Origin: Melastoma dodecandrum
Taxonomy: Eukaryota > Streptophyta > Magnoliopsida > Myrtales > Melastomataceae
DNA length: 64,000 bases
Direction of reading: 5' to 3'
Assembly: GCA_029817715.1 (NCBI GenBank)
Contig: JARUPY010000474.1
Coordinates: forward strand, 9,362,001-9,426,000
Shown: one piece after another, positions 33,379-43,168 of the stretch
How positions within the stretch are numbered: the stretch's first letter is position 1
Layout of the letters: each line of letters begins with the position of its first letter
Program-made: the position numbers and the translations under genes
The notes under the pieces: model-generated
What the model was told of the DNA's origin: nothing
Databases searched by the model: none
The model's input: only the letters and a program-made list of their open reading frames with translations

Positions 33379-34438
33379 TCAAATGACCAAGAGCTCTCCC
33401 TCATCAGGCTCCTCAACGTACTCTTCTTCGACGTCCCAAATGGGTTCATCTAGTGGCTCTTCCATCTCCTCTTCACCTGGATTCGCCATGATAGTTATCG
33501 CTGGTCGATTAGGACACTCTGTCGCCATGTGCCCAATTCCTTGGCACTTGAAACACTTCTTCACCCCAACATTGATGTGTGGGGAACGAGGGTCCACCTT
33601 CGCTTTTCTTTTGTCCATCGACGGGTTGGCTCTCATAGATGCATTCCCTTTGTTGAAAGGCGTCGTCCTCATATTCGCTCTTGTACTCACCCTCTTCGCT
33701 TGTTTCATCTCAACCTTGTGGGCAAGATTGTAAACGTCCGAGAAATTCCAATAGGGTTGAAGTTCCACTGCGTCGGCGACGTGTTATTTCAGTCCTCTTA
33801 GGTACCTAGCGATAGTCTGCTCTGAAGATTTAGATAAATCGCCCTGTAACATCAACTTCTCGAACTCTTGAGTACACTCCGGTACACTCGATGTCTGTTG
33901 TGACGAGTTTAGCTTAAGGAATAGGTCTTCCTTGTATCGTTCAGGAAGAAATCACTTCCTCATCGCTCGCTTCATCTTTTCCCATGAGAGAATCTTCTCC
34001 TTTCCTTCCCTTCGACGCTTAAGGTTAAGGTTCTCCCACCATAGACTCGCATATTTACGGAGTGTAAAGCTACTACCTTCACTTTTCGATCCTCCGGGAT
34101 TTCCTCATACTCAAATTTTCGCTCAATCGACTGAAGTCAGTCAACAAACTCTTCCTGATCCAGCTTTCCTTCAAACTCTGGATGTCCAAATGGATATTAA
34201 CAGGTCGAGCGGGCTGTCGCTCCCGGTGACTCGTCCTCGAACGCTCATCGTCACTTGAGTCATCCACAAAGGGGTTGTGTTCCTCCTCTACTTCGACGGG
34301 ATGTGGAGAATGCTCTCTCGGATTTCTTCTTTCTCCAAGAAGTTGTTGCACTTTGTGCCTAAACTCGTCAACTTCCTGCTCAAGATGGGCTGAACGAGCT
34401 TATTCTAACGTCATACCACGACAGAATCGGTTCGCCAT
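33379..34438 (-). pseudogene. Element B gag with zinc knuckle
   Basis: The likely start ATG lies at 34438, 26 bases inside the 5' LTR (MANRFCRG). An in-frame stop follows about 12 codons later, then QEVDEFRHKVQQLLGERR. Acidic and Ser-rich sequence and LDIQSLKESWIRKSLLTDF (~34190-34140) mark the start of the Gag core. After broken frames, the CCHC knuckle CFKCQGIGHMATECPNR lies at ~33558-33508. Non-functional owing to stops. Confidence 0.85.
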
Positions 34439-34463
34439 GACAACCTTGCGCTTTGATACCAAC

Positions 34464-35222
34464 TGATGCGGGGACGGGGTTGGACGATTCGATTGCTCAA
34501 AGACAAACGAGCCAAGATGGCGAATGGTGACAGGTGAAGGTGATAAAGGGGAACGTAAAAGATAACGACGCGCCAACTTCCAGCTACAAGCTAAGCCACC
34601 ACCGAAGAATGGACATTCCCTGCCCGGACCGCGTACAGATACAACAACAACACCACCGTATTTGGACTCGGGGTTGAATGCCACCACGACCGGATACAGC
34701 TACGCACCACCAGTGTAATAAACACTCGGGTAATCTCGCCACAAACAGAATCTACCGAGTGATAAGAGAAAAAGAGACTCAAAGAGTTTCAGGGTTTTAT
34801 TCAAATTAAAGGTAAGTTGTCCTTAAGGGTTACAATGCAATGGCTTATATAGGCCACAAAAAGAAAGACAACAAAGGAACAAAATCAAAAGATAAGCAGA
34901 TAAAATTAAAAGATATGGAAAGGAAATATAATATTTCATCCCGTCAAGATCTGAAAAGATAGTTTTGCAGGGTAGTGGAGCAGGCGCGACTCTTGGGCTG
35001 CAAGTTGTCAGACCTGAGCTGTCAAATCATAACCGCCTCTTGGGTTTCTTGTCGCTTCAGCCTCCATCGCTTAGCAGCGTCGTTTCACCCTAAAGCTTTG
35101 CTTCTTCGCCTGTTGCTTTTTCTGACCACTCCCGTAGCGCGAGTTCAGTTTGTCGCTCGGTCGACGCAATTAAGGCGACGCAAACACCACCTTTGTCGCC
35201 CAAGCCCATCCAACTCGCATCA
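34464..35222 (-). repeat. 5' LTR of element B
   Basis: 759 bp, TGATGC...GCATCA on the window strand as in its partner. It is bounded on the right by the target duplication CTTGA and on the left by the primer site. Confidence 0.95.
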
Positions 35223-38200
35223 CTTGATCTAAATAAGGAAGACGTAGTCGTCGATGTCATGGAGCGACTACGAGTGTATAGACTGACCTAGAGTTAGTCT
35301 TGAATTGTGTCTTGAAACCGGTTCGCTAGACGTACATAGTCTCGACCACCGTGCTAAAGAGGATGAGCCGAACTTGTGTTTGAAATCGTGTGTAGGTTCG
35401 ACTGGTGTTGTATTTCATCTTACTATGAATAAAACTACGTTTTGTGACAAGTCTATATGTTAATCACCTGAGGATCGACAAACATTGATGATGCTTCGAG
35501 ATTCTTTAATTAGAATTTAAGTGATGACGAAATTCGGCGACTTACTTTTATTAGTAGTTAGATCGACATCAATCTTTTCTAATCAATATTGAAACTGCTG
35601 AAGGAGTTTAAAGACTGTTTTGTATGGGATTACACAGAAATGCCTGGGTTGGATCGACGATTAGTCGAGCGTACTTTACCTACCAAACTAGACATTAAGC
35701 GTGTGAAGCAAGCTTCACGCCGGTTACCATTTGAACATCGACAATAAGTTTATGAAGAAATAAAGAAGTTGTTCGATGCTGGGTATATAAGGACTTCTCG
35801 ATACACAGAATGGATATCTTCCATTGTACTTGTGAAGAAAAAGAATGGTAAGATAAGAGTGTGAATCGATTTCCCATACCTCAATAAAGAAACTGCAAAA
35901 GATGAATGTCGGATGCCAATAGCGGATGAGCTCATCGTTAAGACATCTGGACATAAAATTATGTCTTTTATGGATGGTTATTCTAGATATAATTAGATCT
36001 TCATTACTGAAGACGATATACATAAGACGACTTTTTGTTGTTCTTTTGGAATCTTTGAATGGGTTGTCATGCCTTTTGGTCTACAAAATGCTGCGCAACT
36101 TATCAAAGGGCAATGAATCACATCTTTAATCCGCCAATTAGGTCGATAGTCGAAGTCTACATCGACGGCATCGTTGCAAGATCTTTTACAGATGATTATC
36201 ATGTCAATGGTCTTCGAAAAACTTTCCTTCAAATGAAGAAACTCAACTTGAAGTTGAATCCTATGAAATGTGCTTTTGGTGTTCGCACCAGGCAATTTTA
36301 AGGTACACTAACAATGAGAAGCTGTCTTTCATTGTATTATGCTGTCATGAAGGTTCGACATTATATTGGAGGTAATGTAGTATCGAAAGCCCCTGCATCG
36401 AAAATGTTATTCGATAGCCCTATGTTGTTTGTAGGCTGAGCAAATGGAGCCTTATTTTGTCTCCTTTCGATCTTCAATATCGGTCACAGGCGGCAATTAA
36501 AGGACAGATTTTGGCTAACTTCTTAGCCCGATACATTGATTCCAGATTAACCGGTTCCCAAGATAAGATAGAATTTTGGGAAGCTTGGTTCAATGGATCT
36601 GTGTCAAGTGAAGGAGTTGGAGTAGGGATTTATGTTATTCACCTTTGGGAGTAGGGCACAAAATAGCCAGCAGAATCGATGATATGTTAATAAATAACTC
36701 CGTCGACTATGAGGCTCTTCACGTACTTTATGCAGTGGTGTGAGGAGATTCGCAGCTTGTAATTAATCACATCTTGGGATTGAGTTTGTGTACCTTTGAT
36801 CATCTTTAAAGATATTTGGACAAAGTTCATGAGTTGTCTACCTTCTTTAAGGAAATTCATTTCGAACATATCCCCAAAGAAGAAAACTCCGTGGCAAATG
36901 AATTGGCACATCATACTTCCGCATATGGCAAGAAATTGGAGGACAGGTACTATGGTTATCGTCTATATTGACCAATGACACCGCACATGTAAACGTCATA
37001 AGTATTTTTCGTTGGATAACTGATTGGAGAAAATCATTCATGAAATTTTTCTCCAATCCTGGGAAGGGGGCAACCCGCCAAGTAAAATTGTCAGTGCGAT
37101 TCTATGTTTTAATTGATGATGTTTTGTGTCCTTTTGAGATACGTTGATATGGATGAAGCGCTCCCTATAATGTTGGAAGCACATCAGGGATTGTGTGGCC
37201 TTCATCATTCTGGCCCGAATATGTGCTGGTCGATCAAGTGACATGGTTTCTATTGGCCTTCGTTGATGAAAGATTGTATAAACATGGTTAAAGGATGTGA
37301 AAAGTATCAAAAACATGGGCCAATATCTCATGTACCCGCGACTCATTTACACCTTGTAGTCAAACGTTGGTCATTTCGATCATGGGCTATGAATATGATT
37401 GGAGAAATACGGCCAAGCTCAAGTAATGGAGATTCTTATATCCTTGTGGCAAGAGACTATTTCACTAAATGGGTCGAAGCAAAGGCTTATAAGAATATTA
37501 CTCAAAATGGTGTGATAGAATTTCTTCGATCAGACATCATTTATAGATTTGGCGTTCCTCAAAATATTGTAGTCGATAATGCCATTGTTTTTATTGGCAG
37601 TCTAATTAAGGAATTTGCATTGGAGTTTGGATTTGTGTTGACAAGTCCTCTCCCTATTATGCTCAATCGAATGGACAGGCAGAATTTACCAATAAGATTA
37701 TAAAAACCACCGTTCAGATGATGATCAATGACAATCCTCGATCTTGGCATTCATTGTTATTGGATGTACTTTGGGCTTTGCATGTTACTAAACGTGATAG
37801 CATCGGTCAAGCTCCGTATAACTTAGTTTATGGACATGATGCAATCCTTCCCATTGAAATTCGTTACAAATCGATGTGATTCTTGGCCCATTAAGGTGAT
37901 CGGCCGATCGATTATGAAGAATCAATGCACATCGAATTAGAAAATTTAGAGTTGACACGCTTTCAAGCATTGAATCAAATTCAAGTTCAAAAAGAAAGGG
38001 TCGCTCGAAGTTATAATAAAAAGGTTGTTTTGAAATCTTTTAAAAAGGGAGATTTAGTCTGAAAGATTATCCTCCCAATTGGAAGAAGATATTATTTTTT
38101 GGGCAAATGGTCTCCTACCTTGGATGGTCCTTTTAGAGTAAATTAAGTGTATCTTCAAAATGCTTAACATTTATCGTATTTAAATGGTAAATCACATGCC

Positions 38201-38290
38201 TTGAAGGTTAATGGTAAACAGTCGAAACTTCATCAACCAACATTATGGGATATGCATTCCATGGAAATTCAGTCTCGATGTCCTGAGTTG
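35223..38290 (+). pseudogene. Element A pol (RT, second RNase H, integrase), decayed
   Basis: The frame resumes after element B. DYTEMPGLDRRLVE lies at ~35628, WISSIVLVKKKNGKIRV at ~35812 and MPFGL near 36070. The RT catalytic site reads YIDGIV at ~36158, so the second catalytic Asp is lost. At ~36300 the sequence jumps from the RT end to YAVMKVRHYIGG, so ~0.4 kb (thumb and most of the first RNase H) is deleted compared with element C. The second RNase H (WEAWFNGSVSSEGVGVGI, ~36577) and integrase (GCEKYQKHGP, MIGEI..SYILVARDYFTKWVEA, NIVVDNAIVF; 37260-37700) follow with several stops. Confidence 0.9.
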
Positions 38291-38392
38291 TGGTCACAAT
38301 TAATTTGGATAATCAAGTTATTAAAGAAATATTGTCGATTGAGATAGTAAATCGATTCGTTAAGTAATAATAAAATTATAAGTGGATCATTA

Positions 38393-39250
38393 TGTAGGAA
38401 ATACAATCATTCCGTCGAAACTTAGCACTTTCGATCTTTGATCGTCGCAGCAACTGTTGTGGACACGAAAGTCGATTGTCGCAGCTACTGGCGTGACCGT
38501 GTGAAGCTCAGTCCTTCTCTTTATTAGTCTGTTCCATGAGGGTTTGCGCAGTATCGTATCCCAGGAATCTTTCCTGCTTCGTTTGCTCCCGAGGAACCCT
38601 GAAAATCCACTAGTGTTGCAGCCTTCATAGCAAGCAACACTAGTATAGACAATCGTAAAAGACGTAAACAGCACTATTGTCCAATACCACTAGACGACGT
38701 TTGTCATCTTGCCGTGGCTGATATTTCAGCCATGGTGCTGGACAACACAAGCCTATCCCCACCTAAGGTTGTGAACCTAGGCTTTCATGGGGTCTAAGAT
38801 TGTGAACCTAGGCTCTATGGGATAAGATGGTTTTGGAAAGAGAGCTTCTCGACGGGACATTATGGCTGAGGGCTAATAAATGAATATAGGTGAACTAATG
38901 TCTCTCCACCCCCTGGTATTTATAGGCAGTCGTCTAGCACTCCATCGACTACAAAAAAATCTGAACAGTCTACGGAAGATCATAACAGATCCTTGATAAT
39001 CTTACTGACCTCATTAAATTAGATTTTCCAGCTGGCAACGCTTGAAATATCTTATGTACACGACGATCAGAAATTTTTTTCGTAAAGATTCGCACGAAGT
39101 GAATCGATGATATGAGTTGGATAAGCTCATGTTTAATTCAACTCATTAAACGTGAAGCAAAGAAAAGACAATTTTTCAACGTCGATGGTGCATCATCGAC
39201 TAATTCACGGTCCTTGAGTGTACAAATACCCTGCTAGCAAGTCAGTAAGA
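38393..39250 (-). other. Extra LTR-like segment between element A's pol and antisense gene relic
   Basis: Element C has only ~140 bp between integrase end and antisense gene end; element A has about 1 kb. This stretch contains TATAAATACC on the minus strand (~38928), a tandem pair of (A)GRTTGTGAACCTAGGCT (~38764 and ~38797) and a possible TG start at 38393, which suggests a nested solo LTR. The right end and a target duplication could not be fixed. Confidence 0.35.
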
Positions 39251-39294
39251 TAAGTTCGAACGTTGTTCTTAATAGTAAGGTCGTTCACGGCTTT

Positions 39295-40872
39295 CTAGAA
39301 GGCGGTCAGGTTGCTTGTTTTATATACTGGTATACGGTTTGCTTCGACCTCCAGTTCAGCCTCGGATAATTCTCTTTCTTGAACAGTGATCTCTGCCTTG
39401 CATTTATCCAATTTCGACCTCAGTTCTGCCATTTGAGCTTCCAGTTGATCCCGTTCTTCGATCAGGCGTCGATGCTCAAAGGAAATCACCATTGCCTTGC
39501 TCTGGGCAGCGTCATGATTGATCAACTTTGAGGAAATCTCTTTCTAGTGCCCAACATTTGTCATGGCTCTCTCCCAGTCCTCGCAAGACTTCTAGAATGA
39601 CTCCTTAAGGCTTTGGCAAATGCTAAACAAGTTGATAGGAGCCCTGGCATGCCCCTCTATGGCTTCTATTGATCGAACCATTTCATCGATGTTGGACGAT
39701 GTTGGTTCTTCCCGTCGAAGTACATCTAACAACCTTTGAGCAAGTACTATCGAGTCACTCGAATCAATCCCCATTTGAGCCATGTTGCTTGAAGAAGCTA
39801 TCCGGTTAAGCCTTGTCGAGATCTTTGGTGTTAGTTTATAATCTTGGAGTAATTCCTATGATAGAAGTTATTACCAGAAGTACATCAAGCGTTTCAGCAA
39901 ATCCAGCATCATCCAGTCCTTTAGATGCCTTTAGAGTTGGAACATCGAACTGCGAAGGTATTTCTGGATGTGAGTCAACTTGAGTAGTTTGCTCGGGAAT
40001 GGATTCCTCAATGGTTGGGTCATGAGTATGTGGGAAGTTAAGTAATATTTAAATTCGCTTGAAATGAATTCAAAGAACGTACCTGTACGTTCGAAACATA
40101 GTTGGCTCTTCGCAATCTCATTTAAAGATGATTGTTTTGACGATCACATTTAGTCCCCCCGTCGAACCTTCCTCAGAAACGTTCTATGCTTGATGATTGG
40201 CTTGTACTCCATCACAGCTTCGATGTTAGGTGGAAGGTCCTCTGCTTGAGGATATGGGGGTATGAATAGGTCGTCGTATTCAACCTGTGCATTTATATAT
40301 GGTTAGAATTTTCACACGTTACATTTAAATTTTATCTTATGTTCACACTATCATGGGTCGTTCTTGGAGATAGAAGCAGTTGGTCGATACACACCATAGA
40401 GATATAGGTGCAGCGACTGACCGATGATTGCATCTCATCGGCTCTGTCGAAGCCTTAATTAGGAGATAAATCCCTATAGTTTTCCACGTGCTGCGTCGAA
40501 GATCGGTCCCCAAATTTATCCATTCGACGAACCTATCTACACCTGTAGTTGGAAAGACGTGCAAAGTTGAATCGTCGGAGTCAGGGGATCGACTCCAATT
40601 ACCTGGGTGAAGGAAACTGTCTCTGTAGATTGGAATGGCTGTAGGGTCAGGGAGGAGGTAATCGACAGACATATGGTTGTTATCCGCCGAAGGGTTGAAA
40701 GAACCGCCTCTGAAGAAGTGGCCCAGCGTGATTTGCCCGTTCTTTTCTGCCTCTTCTGCGCGAAATCGAAGGTTCTTTTGGCTACGGAATCTATTATATG
40801 GCTCCTGAACCCTTTGAAGTAAACCCCAGACCTGTTCAGCGGCGTGCGAATGTAGAATGCTTGAGGTGCCAT
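39295..40872 (-). pseudogene. Element A copy of the antisense PMD/coiled-coil gene (relic)
   Basis: It starts at MAPQAFYIRTPLNRSG (ATG 40872), about 100 bp after a minus-strand TATAAAA (40974-40980). Pieces match the PMD-like part of the element C gene: DYLLPDPTAIPIYRDSFLHPGNW, the FVEWINL segment and NCFYLQERPM (40670-40345). The middle (rest of PMD, linkers) is missing. A coiled-coil part remains at 39783-39295 (LIEERDQLEAQMAELRSKLDKC), with one TAG at the place of a Trp codon in the relative. The start contexts M-A-x-x-x-A-F are shared. Confidence 0.75.
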
Positions 40873-40973
40873 GATTGGATGCGGTAAGGAAGTTCGCTTT
40901 GCAGAGGAGAGAGAAATAAACGGAATGACGAAGAGAAAGAGGCTAAAAGTGGTAAATGGGAAGGCGACAAGCG

Positions 40974-40980
40974 TTTTATA
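40974..40980 (-). promoter_or_regulatory. TATA box of element A's antisense gene
   Basis: Minus-strand CTATAAAACGC, ~100 bp upstream of the ATG at 40872 and ~50 bp from the 3' LTR start. Element C has TATATAA in the corresponding place (54003-54009). Confidence 0.5.
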
Positions 40981-41028
40981 GAGGAAGATGGAGAAGACGA
41001 GTTGGCGCATGGAAGGAAGGGGGCAAAA

Positions 41029-41510
41029 TGTTTACATGGCAAACGTCATTCTGGGCTTTGCATATGGAGCTTCGAAGATGCTCGAGATCGATGATGCGTC
41101 GACGGTGTTTAGCATTGAATCTGCGTGAGGGATAATCATCAAGGCATAAGGTCGACGTTGAGTCAGGAGTTCATCGATGATGGGATTATTTCAAACGGTT
41201 GGTCGATAGTTAGTATTCGGATAATTATCACGTTTTTAATGTGTCTAGGTCGACGGTTATCTAGATAATGTCTATAAATATGCCATCCTTAGTCAATTGT
41301 AACACACAGACAATCATTCTATGACCCCGAAGGGGTGCTTGGTTGTCAACTTGACTGTTAGAAATCGTGTAAGGTGTTGCAGGATGGCTGTAAGTTTTCT
41401 TTCCTTGTGTTAATGAATTGACTTCTTTTTGTTCTTTCATATTATTAGAGACCACATTACATTTAACACTTTAGTCCCTGTTATATCTCGACGTATTTCG
41501 TTTGCAAACT
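41029..41510 (+). repeat. 3' LTR of element A
   Basis: TGTTTACATGGC...GCAAAC(T). It matches 25054-25557 with a deletion at ~41165 relative to it. The purine tract lies immediately upstream. TATA-like TATAAATATG is at ~41273. Confidence 0.9.
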
Positions 41511-41975
41511 GAATCGGAGCTTGTTTGGGACTTCCGACGATGCTCATTCCTATATTCCAGTGAATTAAACATTGACGACATAATATGCAATCAAACGGAA
41601 TAAACATGCATTAGTATTTGACGCCAATAAGAAAAAAAATTAAAGCATTACAACTTAAAGGGATCGAACTGTCAGCATGTGTGAATTGGTCAAAATTGGA
41701 TTAAAACAATAAAACGAGATTGCTCTGACATCCTAACTACGACTAAAGAAGGATCTATTAAATATTTCACAGCTACAGTCTTATGGCCGTAATAAGAGGA
41801 ACTAAGATAGGGAGACTTACCGCACATTCCCCTTATCATCTCCTCGGTCACCGATCCATTTTCCGAGGATGGCATATGCGAGTCCAACGCTACTGGTGTA
41901 TGGGTTCCCATGCTAGAATTCTGGCGTGAGTTCAATGCCGTCAATGGAAGATGCAACTGAAATCGTCCAGAGAGG
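41511..41975 (-). other. Host or older sequence between elements A and C, with an exon-like end
   Basis: The minus strand has an open stretch from the element C boundary to a strong splice-donor match GCG|GTAAGT (donor GT at 41820-41819). The open stretch reads Ser/Thr-rich without a recognised domain. It would continue across element C with 54809 onward. Confidence 0.3.
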
Positions 41976-42031
41976 TGTTGACATGGTAAATAATTTTGGG
42001 CCTGGGCCCAGGAATCATCACACTGCCTAAG

Positions 42032-42265
42032 AACGAAGTCGCCCAGGCCGACTCATGACAAAGTCGACTGGGCTAACTCAGAACGAAGTCGCCCAGGCCG
42101 ACTCATGACAACGTCGACTGGGCTAACCCATAACGATGTCGCCTAGGTCGACTCATAGTGAAGTCGACTGGGTTAACTCATGACGAAGTCGACTGGGTTA
42201 ACTCATGACAAAGTCACCCAGGTCGACTCATGACGAGGTCGGTTGGGTTAACTCATGATGAAGTC
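42032..42265. repeat. ~25-bp GTCGAC-rich tandem array in the LTR U3
   Basis: About nine units of alternating type: GAAGTCGCCCAGGCCGACTC and GACAAAGTCGACTGGGCTAA, later GACGAAGTCGACTGGGTTAA, giving a ~50-bp higher-order period. It lies upstream of the TATA box, where LTR enhancers reside. The array is missing from the 3' LTR. Confidence 0.9.
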
Positions 42266-42637
42266 GACCCACAATGGAGTTACTAAAGACGACTCATGTA
42301 TAGAGTCGACTAGGTCAACTCACCACAAAGATATGACTACCAATAGGACCCAATAGTAGCTAGGTCTACTCATAGGGTCAAGTCGACCTTATCCTGAACA
42401 AAGGCAACTACAGCAGCCAAAACCCGTACAAACAAAGCAAGTCGACGAGATGGGAATAAATTTATTTATTCCTAAAATCACGATTGTTAAGAATCGTAAC
42501 CGATTCTAATTTTCAGGAACGTGATCCCGTATCTCATGGGAAGTTGTTGGGACACTCCCACGATACTAGGGATCACGATCTATGACACGATCTGTAACAA
42601 GATCCACTCGTTACGTGTTAGACACGTACGAGTTCTC

Positions 42638-42646
42638 TATAAATAG
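42638..42646 (+). promoter_or_regulatory. TATA box of element C's LTR promoter
   Basis: CTCTATAAATAGCAAAGG, the same in the 3' LTR at ~54325-54333. It would drive the genomic RNA (inference from LTR position). Confidence 0.7.
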
Positions 42647-42756
42647 CAAAGGAGTTTCCAAAGACAAGGACGACCAGACACAGCCAAAGCTCTGAAGTTT
42701 GTTCGTCAACCTTAGGAATTAGATACCCTGACCCGGTTTACAGGTCAACTATCCTT

Positions 42757-42910
42757 CCACCGACAGAGTGAGCTCGTAGGGCCTTTGCCGTCAACCCCCC
42801 GCCAGCGACACCACCGACGGAGTGAGCTCGTAGGGCCTTCGTCACAGCTTTCCGCCAGCGACTACCACCGACGGAGCGAGCTTCCAAGGCCTTCGTCACA
42901 AGTTCTCCGC
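42757..42910. repeat. Three ~59-bp tandem units in the transcribed part of element C's LTR
   Basis: Each unit begins CCACCGACRGAGYGAGCT and continues GGCCTTYGYCGTCA/CACAG, then a CTCCGCC-like end. The 3' LTR has the same three at 54449-54604, and a related array lies in the LTR at 2310-2545. Confidence 0.9.
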
Positions 42911-43121
42911 CGTCACAGATTTCCACATCGTTGTCAACACTTGCACTTTTTTCCATTTCTAATGGCTGTAAGCCCTGTTTTCTTTATTCATTAAGATTGT
43001 AAGACTTGCATTTGATTTCAATAAAATTGTGCATCTTCTTACTGGCGACCATAAACTCAATTCCTGTGAGTCCTTTGCCAAATATTTCCGACGTGATCCG
43101 TTCTATAGGCGAACACGTTTT

Positions 43122-43138
43122 TGGCGACCACAGTGGGA
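43122..43138 (+). other. Primer-binding site of element C
   Basis: TGGCGACCACAGTGGGA lies 6 bp inside the 5' LTR. This form is usual in Tat/Ogre-type elements; I have not matched it to a specific tRNA. Confidence 0.7.
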
Positions 43139-43168
43139 GAAGAAAAAAAAAAAAAATCTTAGTCTCAA

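Larger units (their letters stand above)
29461..35222 (-). mobile_element. Ty3/gypsy element B nested in element A
   Basis: LTRs 29461-30216 and 34464-35222 (TGATGC...GCATCA) are flanked by a perfect 5-bp target duplication CTTGA (29456-29460, 35223-35227). On the minus strand the primer site TTGGTATCAAAGC (34450-34463; initiator-Met type with one mismatch) follows the 5' LTR. A purine tract CAGCAAAGGGAGGA lies just before the 3' LTR (30217-30231). The order is gag, protease, RT, RNase H, integrase. Several frameshifts and stops make it non-functional as it stands. Confidence 0.95.
25054..41510 (+). mobile_element. Old Tat-lineage Ty3/gypsy element A, interrupted by element B
   Basis: Paired LTRs (25054-25557, 41029-41510), a gag-pro relic, a pol relic and an antisense gene relic lie in the same order as in element C. 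A purine tract (GGAAGGAAGGGGGCAAAA, 41011-41028) precedes the right LTR. Element B (29461-35222) is nested inside. No target duplication is visible (GAGCA left, GAATC right), consistent with age or rearrangement. A piece of RT/RNase H is deleted near 36300, and the catalytic RT motif reads YIDG. Confidence 0.9.
41976..43115 (+). repeat. 5' LTR of element C
   Basis: 1140 bp. U3 contains a ~25-bp tandem array (42032-42265); the TATA box TATAAATAG is at 42638-42646. The transcribed part holds three ~59-bp repeats (42757-42910) and ends with the segment also found at 54081-54172 and 54700-54804. Confidence 0.93.

Noticed and set aside
42032..42265. CRISPR-like array
   Set aside because: Units are contiguous without unique spacers and lie in a plant LTR; ordinary tandem repeat.
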